From positions 1 through 64,000 of the forward strand of contig NZ_BOSL01000012.1 of the NCBI RefSeq assembly GCF_018403325.1: DNA of 64,000 nucleotides, written 5' to 3'. Shown one piece after another: positions 59,902 to 64,000 of the stretch; position 1 is the first letter of the stretch; each line of letters begins with the position of its first letter. The translations under genes and the position numbers were made by a program. Origin of the DNA: Paenibacillus vini (GTDB lineage: Bacteria > Bacillota > Bacilli > Paenibacillales > Paenibacillaceae). Under the pieces are notes generated by a model. The model did no database searches and had not been told where the DNA came from. It saw only the letters and a program-made list of their open reading frames with translations.

Positions 59902-62900
59902 TTAGTTGTTGGGGTTTGTGTATGGCTCCAACGAAATGTTATCAATCCAGACTGTGTAAGGGGTATTCAAAATCGGATCTTCTGTTTCCCCATTTCTGCC
60001 GAGACCAATGATAAGTTGATATATCCCGTCACTTGGAATTTCGATGATGGCTTCATAGGTCTTAGTGATTTCATTTACGGCAAGTGGTACTGGACCGGTG
60101 ATAGATCCTTTGATCTCGACAACAATATTGCGCGCCTGCTCCGAGCTTAAATCCAGGGATAGTTTGTAGGTGCCTTTTTTCAATGCAATGTTATCTTGGT
60201 GAAGTTGAATGTGCCACCAAAACCATCCTACCTGGTTAATGACCGCTTTCGCTTCGCCACCTTCAACGGAAATATTAGCTTCTCCCGCATAGGGTTCGTG
60301 TACACTTTTCTGATTATGAATCAGCCACCCATTCAAGCCATCCTCGAAATCTCCGTTTACGAATTCATGAGAAACCGGAGTTTCCGGCGTGGTTGCGGTC
60401 GTTTCCTTAATGGACAGATCGTCAAACGTAATCGTATGAGGTACGTCCGGCGTTGTCAGCGAACCCATTGTTACATTTCCAATTAGGAAGTTCAGCTTCA
60501 GGGTTTCCGGTTTTGTCGCAGTGAATTTGGCAGTATATGTTGCACTAGTGGTTGAGAGTGCAAATTTGACTTGATTAGGCGTGATGGACGTCGTGTTCGA
60601 ATATTCTAATACGATTGGTCTTTCCACACTTGCGCTCGCCTTGAAGGACAGTTCATAGGTTTTACCTGCCTCCAGAGGAATGTCTGCTTGGTAAAACTGA
60701 GTAGACCAGCCCTGGCCACTGCCAAGTGAAGGGATGGTAATGATCGCTGCCCCCGCATTTTCCGCAAGGGATGAGCCCCCATCACTCCATACTTCCCAGT
60801 CCGACGTTTTATTCGAGAAATCGCCGTTCAACAACAAATTACCGTCGGCATTCATGACTCTTTGCGTCACACTGGCAAAAGTGTAATCTTTCGCTTCAAT
60901 CCTGATTTTATAGCTGCTTGCATTAGAGAATAATGCCGCATTCAATGTGACTCTGCCTTCTGCAAAAGAATATTGATCTTCGGCAACCTTAGTTCCATTG
61001 ATACTTACGGAAGAAATGTTTTTACGCCAAGTCTCGTCATCCTGGAACGTAATCTCAATAGGCTGACCTATGACATTATCCGTAGTGTCCGCTATAAGAC
61101 TTGGAGAACGCTCCATTTTTGGCGCATCTTTAATTTGGAAGACCACATTATCGATAAATACGTCATGCGGACCGCTTACTGTTTGACCGGCCAGATTCCC
61201 CAGGAAAAATTTAAGGTTACCCAAGACATCTTTACCCATCTTGAATGTAAACTTGTAGTTTTGAGGGGATGTTCCAAGATCAACGATTTCATCAAAGTAG
61301 CGAGTATAGGAGCTGTCTTCAATATCAATCTCCATTTTGCGCTCTATAGTAGAATGTGCGTCAAAGGACAGCTCGTAGATGGCACCCTTCGTCAAATTCA
61401 TGTTGTTTTGCATAAACATGTTGCTCCACGGCTTTTGCCCAAGGGCGCTTACCGACAGCTTTGCAGCCTGGTTCTCGTGAGAAGCTGTCATGCTTCCTCC
61501 GGTATCAACAGCCGCTTCCCAAGGCGCAAGCCCGCTATCAAAGCTGCCGTTCGTTAGGGGGAAGAATACCGTATCCGGATCATAAACGATTGATGTCTGA
61601 ATGAGCTTGACGTTATCGAGATTGACCGTTCCGTCAGCGCCGCCTAAACGGAAGGCCAACGTTGCATTAGGATCGGTTATTCCTGTCATCGTAAGGTCGA
61701 TAGTATGTTTCGAGCTTGCTGCATGCACATCATCACTGCCCAGGGATACTTTTTTACTAAAGTAGGTTTCAGATCCATCATTACTCACCAGCTCAACTTG
61801 AATATCCCTTGGCGTAGAGGCGCTAGCGTCAAAAGTCCATTCATAGGTCTGGTTCGCCTCAAGTAAAATACCTCTTTGCAGTACACTTACGTCATTGGCA
61901 TTGCCGTTGCCCGCATTCAGTATATTCACACCGAGATAACGGGTGGCCGGATTGACCGATGCCTTTGCGTTGGTATTGTCCGCTGTTACGACATGCCAGA
62001 ACGTCATCCGGTCCTGACGCCCTTGATCAAAGCTTCCGTTATATACCCGATTTCCGTCGCCGTCGAGCGGTTCTTTCCGCATATCATCGTCGATAGCAAT
62101 GGTATCGATCTCTTCCACACGAACATTGCCGATCCATACCGGACTTGTGTTTAAGCCTACGTTAAATTCCGTTCGTGCAGCAATATCCGTATCCGCCTTC
62201 ATCTGGAATTGATATTCGAAGCGCTGCATCTGATCGGTCAAATCGAAAATATTTGCAGGGGAATAAGCGGCAAATCCGCGGCTTTCTCCGCCTGTCATTC
62301 TGGCCATCATGTTGCGGTTTGCATCTGACTTGGCGTCAAAAGAGACTTTGTAGAAATGTCCCTTTACAAGCGATGCCGTGTTAAGCAGCTGAACCGAATA
62401 GTTTTGGACACCTGCATTTTTAATGCCGATTTTGGCGTAATTTTGTTCGCCGATCTTCTCAATATTTACGCTTCCAGCGCCACCGTCGCCTTCAAACAGC
62501 GACCAATAGTCCGTATTCGGAACTTCTGTGGAAGATCCGGTGCCATTCAGGTATTTCAAATTCGGTTTAGTTGTATCATCTTGATCAAAATTATTGTTAT
62601 AAAGCAGGTTTCCGTCCGCTAAAGGAGCTTGCGCATCTGCGGGAATAGGCTCTTTTGCGATTACAGGAGGAACAGGTTCCCGATACGGCCGTCCGGTCAA
62701 CTTATAAGCTCGAACGTAATCCACATACATTTTGCCCGGGAGCAAGCTTTCGTCGATCGGTCTGCCGCCATCAAAGTTTCCGCCAAGAGCCAGGTTCAGG
62801 ATCATGTAGAAGTCCTGGTCAAACGGAGCCGGATAGGCATTATTCGCCGCTTGGTTTTTACTTATGCTGTACCAGTCGTTCTGGGTTTGAAGAAGAATGC

Positions 62901-64000
62901 CGTCAATATACCACCGGATTTCCCCGGGTTCCCATTCTATGGCATAGGTGTGGAAGTCCGTTGCCGTCCCGTTGTTGGGAAGCGGGTATTCCTGGCCGGT
63001 ATACACGTTGTTAGGTGCTTCCCCGCCATAATGGAGAGTGCCGATCCCTATTTCAGGTAAACGTCCCCGACTCTCCATGATGTCGATTTCGCCGGACGAA
63101 GCCCAGGTTCCGTAAGTGCTGTCCTGCGGCATCATCCAGAATGCCGGCCAGAACCCGGTGCCTCCCGGAAGCTTGATCCGGGCTTCGAACTTGCCGTAAG
63201 TCTGGGAGAACTTATCTCTGGTCACAAGCCGGGCGGAAGTATATTGGCTGTCCTCGACTTCCTCTTTTTTTGCGGTAATGACCAAGTTGCCGTTCTCTAC
63301 GGTTGCATTCTCCGCTTTATAGTATTGCTGCTCGTTATTGCCCCAGCCGCCGTTGCCGGTGCCGATCTCAGCGGTCCAATTCTCCAAATCGGAAGGATCG
63401 TTGAACTCATTGGCAAAGGTCAGCGTCCAATCTTTAGTCGGATTCGGATTGCCGTTGTTACCTCCAGGCGTACCGCCGCCGTTACTGCTGCCCGGCGTAC
63501 TACCGCCGTTATTCACGGTTCCGCTGCCGGATGGACTGTCCGTACTTTTCGGAACCTTGCTTCCGTTCATCGTCAAACCGTCCGACTTGTTCGTAATCGT
63601 CTCCACTTTGCCTTTCCCTTCAATAACTGCTTTGCCGGCATGTTCACCAACAGTCAATTTCTTTATTACCGCGCCATCCGCCAAAATGATTCTGGCGTTT
63701 CCGTCCAGCTTCAGTTCCTCCACAGTCCCCGAAATCGTGATGGTAGGCTGATGATTGCCTGTCGAAACGGCAACGATTTGCTTGAAACTGCCGTTAAATT
63801 GAATTCCCGCATTGCTGTCGGGTACAAAGCTTGTTCCTTTGACTACAACGTTTTGAAGTACAGCCGTGCCATCCCCAATTCCGGCAGTTAAATACAGGTT
63901 GCCTTCGATCACGGTATCTTTCAACGTAATATCGGCCTTATTTATCAGTGCATTGCCTTTCACCGTGCCCTCGGACAACGTCGCTTTCTTGTCGAAATAA
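59902..64000 (-). CDS. large secreted GH16 beta-glucanase with multiple carbohydrate-binding modules (5' end cut by window)
   Basis: At least 1365 residues; the frame stays open to the window edge, so the N terminus (probably signal peptide and SLH or similar) lies beyond it. The visible N-terminal 130 residues are beta-helix-like repeats (GTVEELKLDGNARIIL). A Gly/Asn/Pro-rich linker follows at about 145-185, then the GH16 catalytic domain at about 190-430, with nucleophile and acid Glu in GEIDIMES and the entry WPAFWMMP. About four or five beta-sandwich CBM4_9-like modules follow, each starting NGSFD/NGDF-like and containing YELSFDA or equivalent. It should degrade beta-1,3- or mixed-linkage glucan on the cell surface. 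Confidence 0.88.
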   Translation of the reverse strand, partial: YFDKKATLSEGTVKGNALINKADITLKDTVIEGNLYLTAGIGDGTAVLQNVVVKGTSFVPDSNAGIQFNGSFKQIVAVSTGNHQPTITISGTVEELKLDGNARIILADGAVIKKLTVGEHAGKAVIEGKGKVETITNKSDGLTMNGSKVPKSTDSPSGSGTVNNGGSTPGSSNGGGTPGGNNGNPNPTKDWTLTFANEFNDPSDLENWTAEIGTGNGGWGNNEQQYYKAENATVENGNLVITAKKEEVEDSQYTSARLVTRDKFSQTYGKFEARIKLPGGTGFWPAFWMMPQDSTYGTWASSGEIDIMESRGRLPEIGIGTLHYGGEAPNNVYTGQEYPLPNNGTATDFHTYAIEWEPGEIRWYIDGILLQTQNDWYSISKNQAANNAYPAPFDQDFYMILNLALGGNFDGGRPIDESLLPGKMYVDYVRAYKLTGRPYREPVPPVIAKEPIPADAQAPLADGNLLYNNNFDQDDTTKPNLKYLNGTGSSTEVPNTDYWSLFEGDGGAGSVNIEKIGEQNYAKIGIKNAGVQNYSVQLLNTASLVKGHFYKVSFDAKSDANRNMMARMTGGESRGFAAYSPANIFDLTDQMQRFEYQFQMKADTDIAARTEFNVGLNTSPVWIGNVRVEEIDTIAIDDDMRKEPLDGDGNRVYNGSFDQGRQDRMTFWHVVTADNTNAKASVNPATRYLGVNILNAGNGNANDVSVLQRGILLEANQTYEWTFDASASTPRDIQVELVSNDGSETYFSKKVSLGSDDVHAASSKHTIDLTMTGITDPNATLAFRLGGADGTVNLDNVKLIQTSIVYDPDTVFFPLTNGSFDSGLAPWEAAVDTGGSMTASHENQAAKLSVSALGQKPWSNMFMQNNMNLTKGAIYELSFDAHSTIERKMEIDIEDSSYTRYFDEIVDLGTSPQNYKFTFKMGKDVLGNLKFFLGNLAGQTVSGPHDVFIDNVVFQIKDAPKMERSPSLIADTTDNVIGQPIEITFQDDETWRKNISSVSINGTKVAEDQYSFAEGRVTLNAALFSNASSYKIRIEAKDYTFASVTQRVMNADGNLLLNGDFSNKTSDWEVWSDGGSSLAENAGAAIITIPSLGSGQGWSTQFYQADIPLEAGKTYELSFKASASVERPIVLEYSNTTSITPNQVKFALSTTSATYTAKFTATKPETLKLNFLIGNVTMGSLTTPDVPHTITFDDLSIKETTATTPETPVSHEFVNGDFEDGLNGWLIHNQKSVHEPYAGEANISVEGGEAKAVINQVGWFWWHIQLHQDNIALKKGTYKLSLDLSSEQARNIVVEIKGSITGPVPLAVNEITKTYEAIIEIPSDGIYQLIIGLGRNGETEDPILNTPYTVWIDNISLEPYTNPNN

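Noticed and set aside
63976-63978. TTG as the start of the GH16 protein
   Set aside because: The frame continues without stop to the window edge and the protein there is in the middle of a repeat region; the gene is truncated by the window.

Overview
The window looks like chromosome from a Paenibacillus-type member of the Bacillota. The evidence is AGGAGG-type ribosome binding sites with ATG, GTG and TTG starts, a T-box in front of thrS, a SigV/RsiV pair, a des-desKR cold-response operon, a PBSX-type tail cluster and a large plant-polysaccharide locus with GH2, GH43 and GH16 enzymes. No rRNA or tRNA gene, CRISPR array or intact insertion sequence was seen. The assignment to Paenibacillus is inference from gene content, not from a marker gene.

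Layout. 0-0.13 kb: 3' end of a group II intron (domains V and VI). 0.2-1.7 kb: ECF sigma factor sigV and its membrane anti-sigma factor rsiV. 1.9-11.9 kb: housekeeping genes (alpha/beta hydrolase, T-box plus thrS, panE-like reductase, methyltransferase, a 57-residue protein, an YnfA-type membrane protein, a UvrD/PcrA-type helicase and a cyclomaltodextrinase). 11.9-12.3 kb: a gene-free stretch with a dense DnaA-box cluster followed by four copies of a palindromic repeat. 12.3-23 kb: regulators paired with transporters or enzymes (ribbon-helix-helix protein, ABC exporter, AraC/ThuA pair, TetR/MFS pair with two matching operators, winged-helix regulator, second MFS, MarR/ring-cleaving dioxygenase).

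23.1-36.3 kb: a histidine kinase and a convergent LuxR-type response regulator sit beside a complete contractile-tail operon: terminator, sheath, tube, frameshifted chaperone, tape measure, LysM protein, baseplate proteins and fibre. No capsid, portal, terminase, integrase, holin or endolysin gene is present. A 19-bp-arm inverted repeat lies between the divergent promoters of the response regulator and the tail operon. This is the strongest candidate for an undescribed system: a tail-only particle under two-component control.

36.3-42.6 kb: fatty acid desaturase with DesK/DesR, a VTT-family membrane protein, a WYL regulator divergent from a short-chain dehydrogenase, and a DUF2500-type protein followed by a 166-bp MITE-like repeat.

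42.9-64 kb: a carbohydrate locus. Two paralogous regulators, each an ArsR-like head fused to a large unassigned sensor domain, flank a GH2/GH43 pair. The second precedes a sugar ABC transporter (lipoprotein and two permeases, no ATPase), a membrane acyltransferase-like protein, a second GH2, a secreted GH43 lipoprotein, an UlaG-like metallo-hydrolase and an aldose-epimerase-like protein. A motif ATTGTAA/TTACAAT recurs in the promoters. The right edge cuts a very large opposite-strand GH16 glucanase with several carbohydrate-binding modules.
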